DNA of 53,403 nucleotides from Gemmatimonadota bacterium (GTDB lineage Bacteria; Gemmatimonadota; Gemmatimonadetes; Longimicrobiales; Gaopeijiaceae): NCBI GenBank assembly GCA_007121555.1, contig SKKH01000254.1, positions 1 to 53,403 of the forward strand, read 5' to 3'. Shown piece by piece: positions 42,309 to 51,126 of this stretch (position 1 is its first letter; each line of letters starts with the position of its first letter). The notes under the pieces were generated by a model. It saw only the letters and a program-made list of their open reading frames with translations, ran no database searches and was not told where the DNA came from. The position numbers and the translations under genes were made by a program.

Positions 42309-43330
42309 CCCCGCCCCCGCCCGCCCGCCGGATGCCCTCCGGTCCCCTGTACTCCATGGTGCGGGACCGGGGGAAGTCCATGGGGCTCTTCCAACTGCTC
42401 CGTGTCCTCGAGGCCATCCATCCCGAAAAGAAACCGGTTGGAGCCTTCGGAGACCCCGCACAGGAAGTGGCTCGGATCGCGCAGAATCCGTCGCTGGGCT
42501 TTCCGGCCCGCGAGGTGCAGGACGTGGAGCTCCAGGAGGGGGACCGGGCCGAGGTGCTCTCCAACGTCCTGGGGATGGTGGGGACGATGGGGGTCCTTCC
42601 CCACCCGTACTCGGTGCTGGTACTCGAGCGCGGCCGGGCGCGGGACACCACGCTCCAGGCCTTCCTCGACATCTTCCATCATCGAGCTCTCTCTCTCCTC
42701 TACCAGGCCTGGCGGAAGGGGATCCCGGAGCTCGCGCTGGAGAGGGGTGAGGACGATCAGCGCCTCCGCCATCTCCTGGATCTCATCGGGGTGGGGCACG
42801 AGCCGGAATCGGCACTGCCCGGGGTCTCCGGAGAGACCCTGGCCTGGTACATGGGACTCCTGGCCCCCCCGGCCCGCAGCGGGCCGGCCCTCGAGCAGCT
42901 CCTGGCGGACCGCTTCGGGGTGCCGGTCGAGGTGGAGCCCTTCGTCGGCGGATGGATCTCCCTGCGGGACGAAGATCTGTGCCGGCTGGGAGAAGAGGAC
43001 GAAGCCGACACCCTGGGCACCGGCGCGGTGGTCGGAGACGAGGTCTGGGATCCCCATGCGCGGATCCGCATTCGAATCGGTCCCCTGGACCGGGAGAGCT
43101 ACGACGGCCTCCTCCCCGGGCGCTCCGAGCATCTCGCCCTCGCACGCCTCGTCCGTTTCTTCACCCACGACCAGTTCGAGGTCGAATTGCAGCTCGTCCT
43201 GAACCGGGAGGAGGTTACGGGGACCGTGCTTGGGGGGGACGACCGGAGCTCTCCGCCCCTGGGATGGGGCACCTGGCTCCGTTCCAGGCCTCGCGAACAC
43301 GACGCCGACGAGACTATTCTCACTCTCTGA
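42290..43330 (+). CDS. tssG: T6SS baseplate protein TssG
   Basis: The 346-residue product has the TssG layout: SMGLFQLLRVLEAIHP, then VGAFGDPAQEVARIAQNPSLGFPAREV (with the usual R-x-x-x-x-x-L-x-F), GMVGTMGVLPHPYSVLVLE, and ALEQLLADRFGVPVEVEPFVGGW. Its 5' end overlaps tssF by 19 bases if the ATG at 42,290 is used; a GTG at 42,272 is an alternative. It builds the wedge with TssF and contacts TssK. Confidence 0.93.
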   Translation: MEDADLTPPPPARRMPSGPLYSMVRDRGKSMGLFQLLRVLEAIHPEKKPVGAFGDPAQEVARIAQNPSLGFPAREVQDVELQEGDRAEVLSNVLGMVGTMGVLPHPYSVLVLERGRARDTTLQAFLDIFHHRALSLLYQAWRKGIPELALERGEDDQRLRHLLDLIGVGHEPESALPGVSGETLAWYMGLLAPPARSGPALEQLLADRFGVPVEVEPFVGGWISLRDEDLCRLGEEDEADTLGTGAVVGDEVWDPHARIRIRIGPLDRESYDGLLPGRSEHLALARLVRFFTHDQFEVELQLVLNREEVTGTVLGGDDRSSPPLGWGTWLRSRPREHDADETILTL

Positions 43331-43376
43331 ACCCTTTCAGGAGTCCAACTCGAGGGATTCCAGGAGACAAGCCGAC

Positions 43377-46193
43377 ATGCGTGTAGATCTTCGCTCCCTC
43401 ATCGGGAAGCTGAACCAGGAAACCCGGAATGCGGTCGAGGCGGCCGCGGGGCTCTGTCTCTCCCGGACCCATTACAACGTGGAGCTGGAGCACTTTCTCC
43501 TGAAGCTCCTGGACCAGACCGACACCGACCTCTCGGCCATTCTCCGCCACTATGAGGTGAACCGGTCCCGGCTCTCCGAGGAACTCACCAACTCCCTGGA
43601 CCGGCTCAAGACCGGCAACGCCCGGACCCCGGCCCTCAGTCCTCAGCTGGTGGATGCCCTGACGCAGGCCTGGACACTGGGTTCGGTGGAGTTCGACGGG
43701 CAGCGGGTCCGGAGCGGGTTCGTGGTCCTGGCCATCCTCCTCAGCGGAGACCTGCAGCGGGTCGTGAGCGAGGCGAGCCGGGAGCTGGAGAAGATCGAGC
43801 CCGAAGACCTCCGAAAGAACTTCGGCACCATCATCGGTGGATCGGTGGAGGAGGCCGGGGTCGGCGCCGCGCCACCTGCTGCGGGCCGGAGCCCCGGGAA
43901 GGCGAAGGGAAGCGGGAAGACCCCCCACTTGGACCAGTACACCGTGGACCTCACCCAGCGGGCCCGCGACGGCGAGTTGGACCCGGTCCTGGGTCGGGAC
44001 TGGGAGGTTCGCCAGGTGGTGGACATCCTCACCCGTCGTCGGCAGAACAATCCCATCCTGGTGGGGGAAGCCGGGGTGGGGAAGACGGCCGTGGTCGAGG
44101 GCTTCGCCATGCGGATCGCCGACGGCGACGTGCCGCCGCCCCTTCTGAACGTCTCCCTCCGCTCTCTGGATCTGGCCCTCCTCCAGGCGGGTGCCGGGGT
44201 CAAAGGGGAGTTCGAGAACCGACTCAAGGGGCTCATCGAGGAGGTGAAGTCCTCTCCCATCCCCATCATCCTCTTCATCGACGAAGCCCATACCATGATC
44301 GGGGCCGGCGGCCAGGCCGGGCAGGGCGACGCCGCCAACCTCCTGAAGCCGGCGCTGGCCCGGGGGGAACTCCGGACGGTGGCGGCCACCACCTGGTCGG
44401 AGTACAAGAAGTACTTCGAGAAGGACCCTGCGTTGGCCCGTCGTTTCCAACTCATCAAGGTGGAGGAGCCGGAAGAGGAGAAGTGCATGGTCATGATGCG
44501 GGGGATCGTCCCCTCGCTGGAGGGCCATCACGGGGTCCGGATCATGGATGACGGCGCCCATGCGGCCGTGCAGCTCTCGCACCGGTACATCCCGGACCGG
44601 CAGCTTCCGGACAAGGCGGTGAGTGTGCTGGACACGGCCTGCGCCCGCCTGGCGTTGGGCCAGAACGCGACCCCCGCCCCGGTGGAGGACGCACGTCGGC
44701 GACTGGACGACCTGGAGGTTCAGAACCGGATTCTCACCCGGGAGGAGGCCACCGGGGCGGACCACGGGGAGCGTCTCGCCCGCATCGAGGAGGAGACCGC
44801 CTTCACCCGGACCCGTCTCGATGCCCTGGAAGACCGGTGGGATCGGGAGCTCGACCTGGTACGGAGGGTTCGGGCCGTCCGGGAGCGACTCGAAGCCATG
44901 TCTCCGGGGGGCGCCGACCTGCCGGAGCCGGACCGGAAGGCTTCAGCCGCCGAGGACGCGACCGACTCCTCCGCCGACAGCGGCGAGAACGCAGATGGCG
45001 GGCACACGTCCGCTACGGCGGATGGGGACGTGGATGCGGACTCGGGAGAGGGGGAAGGCGATCCCATTGAGGCCTTCCGGGCCGGGCTGGACAGGAAGGA
45101 CGGCGACGAACTCAGGTCGGTGCTGGCCGAACTCACCGAGGAGCTGGAAGAGGTGCAGGGCGAGGAGCCCCTGGTGCCGGTGAGCGTGGATGGGGAGCTG
45201 GTGGGTCAGGTGATCTCGGGCTGGACGGGGATTCCGGTCGGGAAGATGCTCCGGGACGACGTCCAGGCGGCCCTGGAGCTGGAGCGGACGCTGGGCAAGC
45301 GGGTGGTGGGCCAGGACCACGCCCTGGAGACCATCAGCCATCGGATCCGGACCTCCAAGGCCGGGATCGAGGATCCGGAGAAGCCGGTGGGCGTCTTCCT
45401 CCTGGTGGGGCCCTCCGGGGTGGGGAAGACGGAGACGGCCCTGGCCCTCTCCGACCTCCTCTACGGTGGAGAGCACAACCTCATCACCATCAACATGTCG
45501 GAGTTCCAGGAGGCCCACACCGTCTCGACCCTCAAGGGGTCGCCTCCCGGCTACGTGGGATACGGTGAGGGGGGAGTCCTCACCGAGGCGGTGCGACGGC
45601 GACCCTATTCGGTGGTCCTCCTGGATGAGATCGAGAAGGCGCACCCCGACGTCACGGAGCTCTTCTTCCAGGTGTTCGACAAGGGGCGGATGGAGGACGG
45701 CGAGGGTCGGGAGATCGACTTCAAGAACACGATCATCATCCTCACGACAAACGCTGGGACCGACACCATCATGAAGCTCACCGCCGACCCCGAGACCATG
45801 CCGTCGCACGAGGGGTTGGCGAAGGCTCTGAAGCCGGAGTTGGACGAGACCTTCAAGCCCGCCTTCCTGGGCCGGACCGTCATCATCCCCTACTTCCCGG
45901 TCCGGGACGAGGCCCTCCGGACCATCATCTACCTGAAGCTGGGGAAGGTCCAGCGGCGTCTCCAGGAGACGCACCGGGTGGAGCTCGACGTCACCGAACC
46001 CGTGGTGGATGCCATCGCGGACCGGTGCACCGAGGTGGAGAGCGGAGCCCGGAACATCGACAACATCCTGACGAACACCCTCCTGCCCGACATCTCCCGC
46101 CTCCTCCTGCAGAGTCTGGTCGACGAAGAGAAGCCCGGACGGATCGAGGTGGGGCTGAATGGAGACGGAGGATTCGAATACCTGACCACCTGA
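43377..46193 (+). CDS. tssH: T6SS sheath-recycling AAA+ ATPase TssH (ClpV)
   Basis: The 938-residue product has a Clp N-domain (AAAGLCLSRTHYNVELEHFLLKLLD), first AAA+ module with GEAGVGKT at about 231-238 and LFIDEAHTMIGAGG, and second module with GPSGVGKT at about 678-685 and VLLDEIEKAHPDV. The middle coiled-coil region holds an acidic, Ser/Gly-rich insert at about residues 508-565. ClpV pulls on contracted TssC and recycles the sheath. AGGAG lies 11 bases before the ATG at 43,377; longer in-frame readings run into tssG and lack homology. Confidence 0.95.
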   Translation: MRVDLRSLIGKLNQETRNAVEAAAGLCLSRTHYNVELEHFLLKLLDQTDTDLSAILRHYEVNRSRLSEELTNSLDRLKTGNARTPALSPQLVDALTQAWTLGSVEFDGQRVRSGFVVLAILLSGDLQRVVSEASRELEKIEPEDLRKNFGTIIGGSVEEAGVGAAPPAAGRSPGKAKGSGKTPHLDQYTVDLTQRARDGELDPVLGRDWEVRQVVDILTRRRQNNPILVGEAGVGKTAVVEGFAMRIADGDVPPPLLNVSLRSLDLALLQAGAGVKGEFENRLKGLIEEVKSSPIPIILFIDEAHTMIGAGGQAGQGDAANLLKPALARGELRTVAATTWSEYKKYFEKDPALARRFQLIKVEEPEEEKCMVMMRGIVPSLEGHHGVRIMDDGAHAAVQLSHRYIPDRQLPDKAVSVLDTACARLALGQNATPAPVEDARRRLDDLEVQNRILTREEATGADHGERLARIEEETAFTRTRLDALEDRWDRELDLVRRVRAVRERLEAMSPGGADLPEPDRKASAAEDATDSSADSGENADGGHTSATADGDVDADSGEGEGDPIEAFRAGLDRKDGDELRSVLAELTEELEEVQGEEPLVPVSVDGELVGQVISGWTGIPVGKMLRDDVQAALELERTLGKRVVGQDHALETISHRIRTSKAGIEDPEKPVGVFLLVGPSGVGKTETALALSDLLYGGEHNLITINMSEFQEAHTVSTLKGSPPGYVGYGEGGVLTEAVRRRPYSVVLLDEIEKAHPDVTELFFQVFDKGRMEDGEGREIDFKNTIIILTTNAGTDTIMKLTADPETMPSHEGLAKALKPELDETFKPAFLGRTVIIPYFPVRDEALRTIIYLKLGKVQRRLQETHRVELDVTEPVVDAIADRCTEVESGARNIDNILTNTLLPDISRLLLQSLVDEEKPGRIEVGLNGDGGFEYLTT

Positions 46194-46211
46194 TCTCCAG
46201 AGGGCTCGAGC

Positions 46212-48200
46212 ATGCCTGAGTATTCACAAGAGGATCAGAACCTGAAAATCTGGACGACGCTGGAGGAGAACGAACTCCTGGCCCGTCGCTTTTCCGGGGT
46301 GGAGCGGATCTCCGAGCCCTATGAGTTTCAGGTCGACCTGCTGTCCGAGAATCCGGACATCGATGATCGGGCTCTCCTTCGGACCGAGATGGTCCTGGCC
46401 ATCGACGGGCTGAGATTCTTCCGGGGCACCGTGAGGAGCTTCAGTCAACTCGGCCAATCCGGTGATCTCACCGCCTACCGGGCCATCCTGGTGCCGCGCC
46501 TCTGGTTCCTCTCGCTTTCCGCCGAGAGTCGGGTCTTCCGGGAAAAGTCGATCCCCGAGATCCTCGAACAGGTGCTGGAGGAGCAGGGCGTGGCCCCGGT
46601 GAGCCTCAGCCTGACCGGCACCTATCCCCAGCGGGATTTCGTGGTCCAGTATCGGGAGAGCCACCTGGACTTCGTGAGTCGCCTCATGGAGGAGGAGGGG
46701 ATCTTCTACTTCTTCGAGCACTCGGATTCGGAGTGCTCCATGGTGGTGACCGACCACCGGGGAGCCCACCGGGACCTGGATCCCGAGGAGGTGATGGACG
46801 TCCCGGTGGATTCCGAGGGCGAATACGAGGAGGGGCGCTACGCCGCCCACTCCATCGTGGTGGACCACAACGTGCACGTGAAGCGGGTCACACTTCGGGA
46901 CCTGGACACCGATGTGTCTCTCGATCCGGTGGACGCCGAGGACGAGTCGGAGCAGGAGGACCAGGAGGAGTACGACTACGTGGGGAGGGTCCGGCGCGGG
47001 GAAAGCCGGGGGGAAGAGGTGGCCCGCGCCCGGGTGGAGGCGAGGGAGATGACCGCCCTCACCCTCCGGGGAAGCGCCACCCTGCCGGTGTTCGAGGCGG
47101 GTCGGAAGTTCAATCTGGTTCGCCACTACAGGAGCGATGTGAACCGGGGGTACCTCCTCACCTCGGTCCATCACGACTGCCTCTCGGGCACCTACCTGGG
47201 TGGGAGCGACACCGAGGAGGGCCGCTACCGGAACGAGTTCGAAGCCATCCCCGACGACATGCCCTTCCGGCCTCCCCTCGTGACGCCCCGGCCCCTCATC
47301 CATGGGGCTCATCCGGCCCGAGTCGTGGGGGGAAGCGGCGATGAGATCCACGTCGATGCCCAGGGCCGGATCAAGGTTCAGTTTTTCTGGGATCGGGAGG
47401 GAGGTCTGGATCCCGAGTCCTCCTGCTGGGTCCCGGTCGCCCAGGGGTGGGCCGGGGCGAATCGGGGATTTCTGGCCATCCCCAGGGTGGACGACGAGGT
47501 GGTGGTGGAGTTCCTGGAGGGCGATCCGGACCGGCCCATCATCACCGGATCGCTCTACAACGAGGCCCGGGGGACGATTCCCTGGAATCTGCCCGAAGAG
47601 GAGACCATGACCGGGCTCCGCTCGCTGACGTCCACGGGGGGCGGCGGATTCAACGAGATCTCCGTCGACGACAAGAACGACCGGGAGCGGGTCCACATCC
47701 ACGCGCAGAAGGACATGGACACCAAGGTCCTCAACAACCAGACCACCTCGGTGGGCGTGAACCGGACCGATTCCATCGGCAATGACGACTCGGAATCGGT
47801 GGACAACGACCAGACGATCACCATCGGGAACGACCAGCGGGTGGCCGTCGGTCAGAACCGGAAGCTGGAGGTGGGCAACGACGACACGCAGGAGGTGGGG
47901 AACTCCCGCAGCCTGACGGTGAGCGCCGACGACGAGGTCACGGTGGGATCGAATCATTCCCTTTCGGCGGGCCAGGAGGTGTCGCTGGCCAGCGGAACGG
48001 AGACCTCCATCAAGGCGGGCACGAGCCTCGAGGCCATCGCCGGGACCACGGCGGAGCTCAGCGCGGGGGTGAGCATAGAGATCACGGCCGCCGCCACCAT
48101 CAAGATCACCGCCGGGAGCGGCGAGATCGAGATCGGACCGGCCGGCGTGACGATAAAGGGCCCCACCATCTCCCTCTCGGGGATGGTGAAGCACAACTGA
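46212..48200 (+). CDS. vgrG: T6SS spike protein VgrG (TssI)
   Basis: The 662-residue product has a gp27-like base (residues about 8-370, SRVFREKSIPEILEQVLEEQG and YRESHLDFVSRLMEEEGIFYFFEH), a gp5 OB domain (RIKVQFFWDREGGLD, WAGANRGFLAIPRVDDEVVVEFLEGDPDRPIITGSLYN), and a long gp5-type beta-helix from about residue 490 made of short repeats with GND/VGN turns. It ends SLSGMVKHN, so no effector domain is fused. Last gene of the + strand operon, 12 bases from the convergent tip module. Confidence 0.95.
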   Translation: MPEYSQEDQNLKIWTTLEENELLARRFSGVERISEPYEFQVDLLSENPDIDDRALLRTEMVLAIDGLRFFRGTVRSFSQLGQSGDLTAYRAILVPRLWFLSLSAESRVFREKSIPEILEQVLEEQGVAPVSLSLTGTYPQRDFVVQYRESHLDFVSRLMEEEGIFYFFEHSDSECSMVVTDHRGAHRDLDPEEVMDVPVDSEGEYEEGRYAAHSIVVDHNVHVKRVTLRDLDTDVSLDPVDAEDESEQEDQEEYDYVGRVRRGESRGEEVARARVEAREMTALTLRGSATLPVFEAGRKFNLVRHYRSDVNRGYLLTSVHHDCLSGTYLGGSDTEEGRYRNEFEAIPDDMPFRPPLVTPRPLIHGAHPARVVGGSGDEIHVDAQGRIKVQFFWDREGGLDPESSCWVPVAQGWAGANRGFLAIPRVDDEVVVEFLEGDPDRPIITGSLYNEARGTIPWNLPEEETMTGLRSLTSTGGGGFNEISVDDKNDRERVHIHAQKDMDTKVLNNQTTSVGVNRTDSIGNDDSESVDNDQTITIGNDQRVAVGQNRKLEVGNDDTQEVGNSRSLTVSADDEVTVGSNHSLSAGQEVSLASGTETSIKAGTSLEAIAGTTAELSAGVSIEITAAATIKITAGSGEIEIGPAGVTIKGPTISLSGMVKHN

Positions 48201-48218
48201 CGGTCGTGCCTGTCAGTT
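48195..48218. terminator. Hairpin spanning the convergent vgrG and DUF6484-like gene ends
   Basis: AACTGAC (48,195-48,201) and GTCAGTT (48,212-48,218) pair perfectly around a ten-base loop and include parts of both stop regions. Without T tracts it is a weak, possibly bidirectional, terminator candidate. Confidence 0.35.
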
Positions 48219-48893
48219 CAGCTTGATCATCTCTCCTCGGACCACGACGTCGTCGTGGGCCTCGATGCGCACGCCTCCCTCCTCGGCCCGGAGCAGCAGG
48301 CTTCGGGCTGACAGTTCCAGGTCGTCGGGGAGTCTGATCCGGGTGGTGGCGGAGAGGAGTTGGACCTCGGGGCCCTCGGAACCGGCCCGGATCCGGACCA
48401 CGGGGGTTCCGTCCGCGCTCCGGACCGTCAACGCCTCGTCCTCCTTCATCTCCAGGGTCGGACCTCCCTCTACGGGAACCTCGGCTCGCCGACGGTACCC
48501 GTCGACGACGCCCACGACCACCGGTTCCTCCCACCCGTCGGGTCGAAGAACGAGAAGGCGGTCGCCCTTCCGGACCGAGACGCCCCTCAGGACCGGCACC
48601 CAGGCCCCTGCCGTCTCCTCCTCGTCCGCTTCACCCTCGGGCCCCATCCGGCTCTCCCAGCGCACCCGGGCGCGGCCTTGGAGGACCGGATGGCGGTCGT
48701 CGACACAGCGCGCCACCCGCGACTCACCCGAGTTGAGAGAGGATGAGGGACCGAGACCCCGGGCACCTTCGCCGTGGTCCCCGAGAAGGGCTTCGAGAAG
48801 GGAGGCAGGTGGGGAGTCGTCTCTCCGTTCGGGCTTCGCACCCTCCTCCGATTCGAGGGTCGAGTGGTTCTCAGCCTGGCGCTTTGATGTCAT
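48213..48893 (-). CDS. OB-fold/beta-repeat T6SS tip-associated protein (DUF6484-like)
   Basis: The 226-residue product has a disordered N-terminal third, an OB-like domain (HPVLQGRARVRWES, AWVPVLRGVSVRKGDRLLVLRPDGWEEPVVVGVVDGYR, about residues 68-135) and a C-terminal beta-repeat tail (LELSARSLLLRAEEGGVRIEAHDDVVVRGEMIKLN). This arrangement resembles DUF6484 and mimics the gp5 OB plus beta-helix part of VgrG. It may sit on or load the spike. ATGA overlap with the upstream DUF2169 gene; last gene of the tip module. Confidence 0.62.
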   Translation of the reverse strand: MTSKRQAENHSTLESEEGAKPERRDDSPPASLLEALLGDHGEGARGLGPSSSLNSGESRVARCVDDRHPVLQGRARVRWESRMGPEGEADEEETAGAWVPVLRGVSVRKGDRLLVLRPDGWEEPVVVGVVDGYRRRAEVPVEGGPTLEMKEDEALTVRSADGTPVVRIRAGSEGPEVQLLSATTRIRLPDDLELSARSLLLRAEEGGVRIEAHDDVVVRGEMIKLN

Positions 48894-50227
48894 GAGCCTT
48901 CCCCTCCGTGATGGTCCGGGGCCCGGGGGTTCGGGCCGGGCCTCTCCTCAGGATCCTCTCGTCCCGCTCGAGCGGCGTCTCCCTCTTCTGCGGCGAGCTC
49001 CGCTTCTCCCCGGGCCATCTGGTCCTTGAAGGTGGGAGGGGGCTCGTAGGCCACCGGATCCTCGCTCCCCACCTGGACGCTGATGGGGATTCGCCGGTGG
49101 ATGCCGGGGATGAACTCCCGGGGGAGCGAGGCGCGCACCCCGAAGACCGTGGTGACCGTGAGCTCCGCGGGTCGGGCGACGACGTGGTGCAGGCGCAACT
49201 CGCCCTCCAGGGGATCGTCTCGGTGGAGCAGCCGGATCGACGGAACCACCGAGGGCAAGGCGAAGGCAAGCTCCCTGATCTCCGGGTGCATCCCTGTGAT
49301 CTTCACGGGGGTGGAGGGGGGGAGGTCCGGAAAGATGAAGCCGTGGGAGGCCCCCTGAAAGAAGAGGGGAGCCATCCAGCTCCGTTCCTCCATGGCCGAT
49401 CGGTACCCTGGCTGGAGGAATCCTCGGCGTATCTCCGGGAGTGATTCGTCCTCGGGAGCCGGGAACCAGGGCTGGGCGTCGGCGGAGAAGAAGACCTGCC
49501 TTGGAAAGACGCCTACGGACATGAAGTCGTAGCAGGCCGGGATGGGCTGCCGGTACCAGAGAGCTGGATCCCGAACGACGAGGCGCTCGGGGGTGAGGAG
49601 ATCGTGGGGATCCTCCAGGTTGGGCATCTCCAGTCCCTCCACCGGATCCGGATGGGCCAGGTACCCGCGACCGAAGGGGTTGCGAGGATAGAGGCCGGGG
49701 TGGTCTCGCTGGAGCAGGAGGAATTGGGGGACGTCCTTGGGCTCGGGGGTGGGCACTCGTCGGTCGACGCCCCCGTAGGCGTTCTCCCAGGTGACGGGAA
49801 TCTCCTCGAAGGGTTCGGGCGGTCCGATGGTGGGGTGGCCTGCGCTCCACCTGATCTCCCGGCGTCCGAACACGGCGATGCCCCGCCAGTAGTCCCCCAC
49901 CTGAACCGTGACCTCCGAGCGCTCCGCGGGCTTTCCTCCCGGAGGGAACGCGCTCCCCTGGACGACGAAGTCGGTGTAGGCCTTGTAGGGGATGAAGTCC
50001 GTGTCGGGAGGAAAGGGCGGGTCGTCGCCCTCGCCGGGGAGGGGATGGCTCAGGGGCTCGGGTTCCCGGAGGTGCAGGCGGCGGCCACGGATCTCGAAGG
50101 TGAACTTCACCAGCGCATAGGCGGTGCGAGCTCCCCCGCTCGATCCGGTGGAGATGAGGGCGACCCGGGCATCGTACCAGTCCCGGGCGGCGCCTTCCGA
50201 GGCCGCATCCCCCGCGTTCCCGGTCAC
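48890..50227 (-). CDS. DUF2169 T6SS adaptor-like protein, copy 2
   Basis: The 445-residue product is a DUF2169 protein: ALVKFTFEIRG near residue 42, PYKAYTDFVVQGSAFPPGGKPAERSEVTVQVG, FGRREIRW, and the family hallmark FEEIPVTWENAYGG, followed by NPFGRGYL. Members act as loading adaptors for PAAR- or DUF4150-linked effectors (for example beside vgrG in Agrobacterium). GTGA overlap with the DUF4150 gene upstream and ATGA overlap downstream indicate tight coupling. The Arg/Glu-rich C-terminal 45 residues look disordered. Confidence 0.85.
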   Translation of the reverse strand: MTGNAGDAASEGAARDWYDARVALISTGSSGGARTAYALVKFTFEIRGRRLHLREPEPLSHPLPGEGDDPPFPPDTDFIPYKAYTDFVVQGSAFPPGGKPAERSEVTVQVGDYWRGIAVFGRREIRWSAGHPTIGPPEPFEEIPVTWENAYGGVDRRVPTPEPKDVPQFLLLQRDHPGLYPRNPFGRGYLAHPDPVEGLEMPNLEDPHDLLTPERLVVRDPALWYRQPIPACYDFMSVGVFPRQVFFSADAQPWFPAPEDESLPEIRRGFLQPGYRSAMEERSWMAPLFFQGASHGFIFPDLPPSTPVKITGMHPEIRELAFALPSVVPSIRLLHRDDPLEGELRLHHVVARPAELTVTTVFGVRASLPREFIPGIHRRIPISVQVGSEDPVAYEPPPTFKDQMARGEAELAAEEGDAARAGREDPEERPGPNPRAPDHHGGEGS

Positions 50228-51126
50228 AGGAAGGCGATGGGTGTGATCATCGGATTCATCTCGGCCGCGGTCTGCGCCGCCTGCCAGGAGGCCTCCAGGG
50301 GCTTGGCGGCCTCCACGCTGAACACGTCCTCGCCCTCCTTGCCCGCCTTGTCCAGGTCGATCTCGGCCGTGATCCCCATGAGCTCTCCCTTCGCGGCGGG
50401 AGCCTTCATCTCGAACTCCCCCTGCTCATTTGTGGACAGGGGGCTGAGAAGGATCCCGGCCCCCACCTTCACCGCCCACTTCGCCCAGTCCTTCGCCTCC
50501 AGGGGAGTGCCCCAGCTCTTCCAAAGCTCCTTCATCATGTGTTCACTGAAGGAGCTCGTGAGCTCCGATTTGTCCTTCGAGAAGCTGGCGAAGGCCGCGT
50601 CGATGATCATGCCCACCGCCAGCACCGCGAGGGCCACCAGAAACTCGGCCAGGCTGACCCCCACCTTCTCCGTGTTGAACATGTTGAGGTTGATCACTGC
50701 CACCGGGGCATCGATGGGATCTCCGCAGGTCATCATCGGGATGGGAAGGAGAAGCATCTGGGCGCAGGCGACCTTCTGACCGTCGTGCTCCACCGAGTGG
50801 GAGCTGAGCACCATCTTCCGCGTTGAGGTCGGCCACATGATGGCGTAGTTCAGATTCGCGGGCTGGGGTGGGGTCAGGTCGGGGATGAGGGGACCGCACT
50901 CGTGCCCGTCCAGAGCGATGGGAAACCCCCGATACACCACCGACGAACTGAACTTGTTCTTGCCCATGGGGATGCCGGGTCCCCACGCCTGGGTGGCGAT
51001 CATTTCGAAGGAGGGGACCATGGGGATCTTGACCGGGGGCGTCCCGGGAACGATCGCGTCGTGGCGGTAGTAGCCCGTGCTGAAGTCGATGATGACGTTC
51101 ACCGAGACGTTCAGGGGGAAGATCAT
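50224..51126 (-). CDS. DUF4150 (PAAR-like) protein with hydrophobic C-terminal extension
   Basis: The 300-residue product starts with a DUF4150/PAAR-like domain (residues about 1-140: TPPVKIPMVPSFEMIAT, GPGIPMGKNKFSSSVVYRGFPIALDGHECGPLI, LLPIPMMTCGDPI). A hydrophobic segment follows at about 160-185 (SLAEFLVALAVLAVGMIIDAAF), then an amphipathic helical region and a tail rich in Ala, Glu and Lys. DUF4150 proteins tip VgrG spikes; the extension may be an effector, a membrane-inserting element, or a docking platform. ATG at 51,126 overlaps the upstream DUF2169 stop. Confidence 0.78.
   Translation of the reverse strand: MIFPLNVSVNVIIDFSTGYYRHDAIVPGTPPVKIPMVPSFEMIATQAWGPGIPMGKNKFSSSVVYRGFPIALDGHECGPLIPDLTPPQPANLNYAIMWPTSTRKMVLSSHSVEHDGQKVACAQMLLLPIPMMTCGDPIDAPVAVINLNMFNTEKVGVSLAEFLVALAVLAVGMIIDAAFASFSKDKSELTSSFSEHMMKELWKSWGTPLEAKDWAKWAVKVGAGILLSPLSTNEQGEFEMKAPAAKGELMGITAEIDLDKAGKEGEDVFSVEAAKPLEASWQAAQTAAEMNPMITPIAFL

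Noticed and set aside
46224-48194. A 656-codon open frame on the - strand opposite vgrG
   Set aside because: Antisense shadow; its composition mirrors the acidic VgrG sequence and it shows no recognisable motif.
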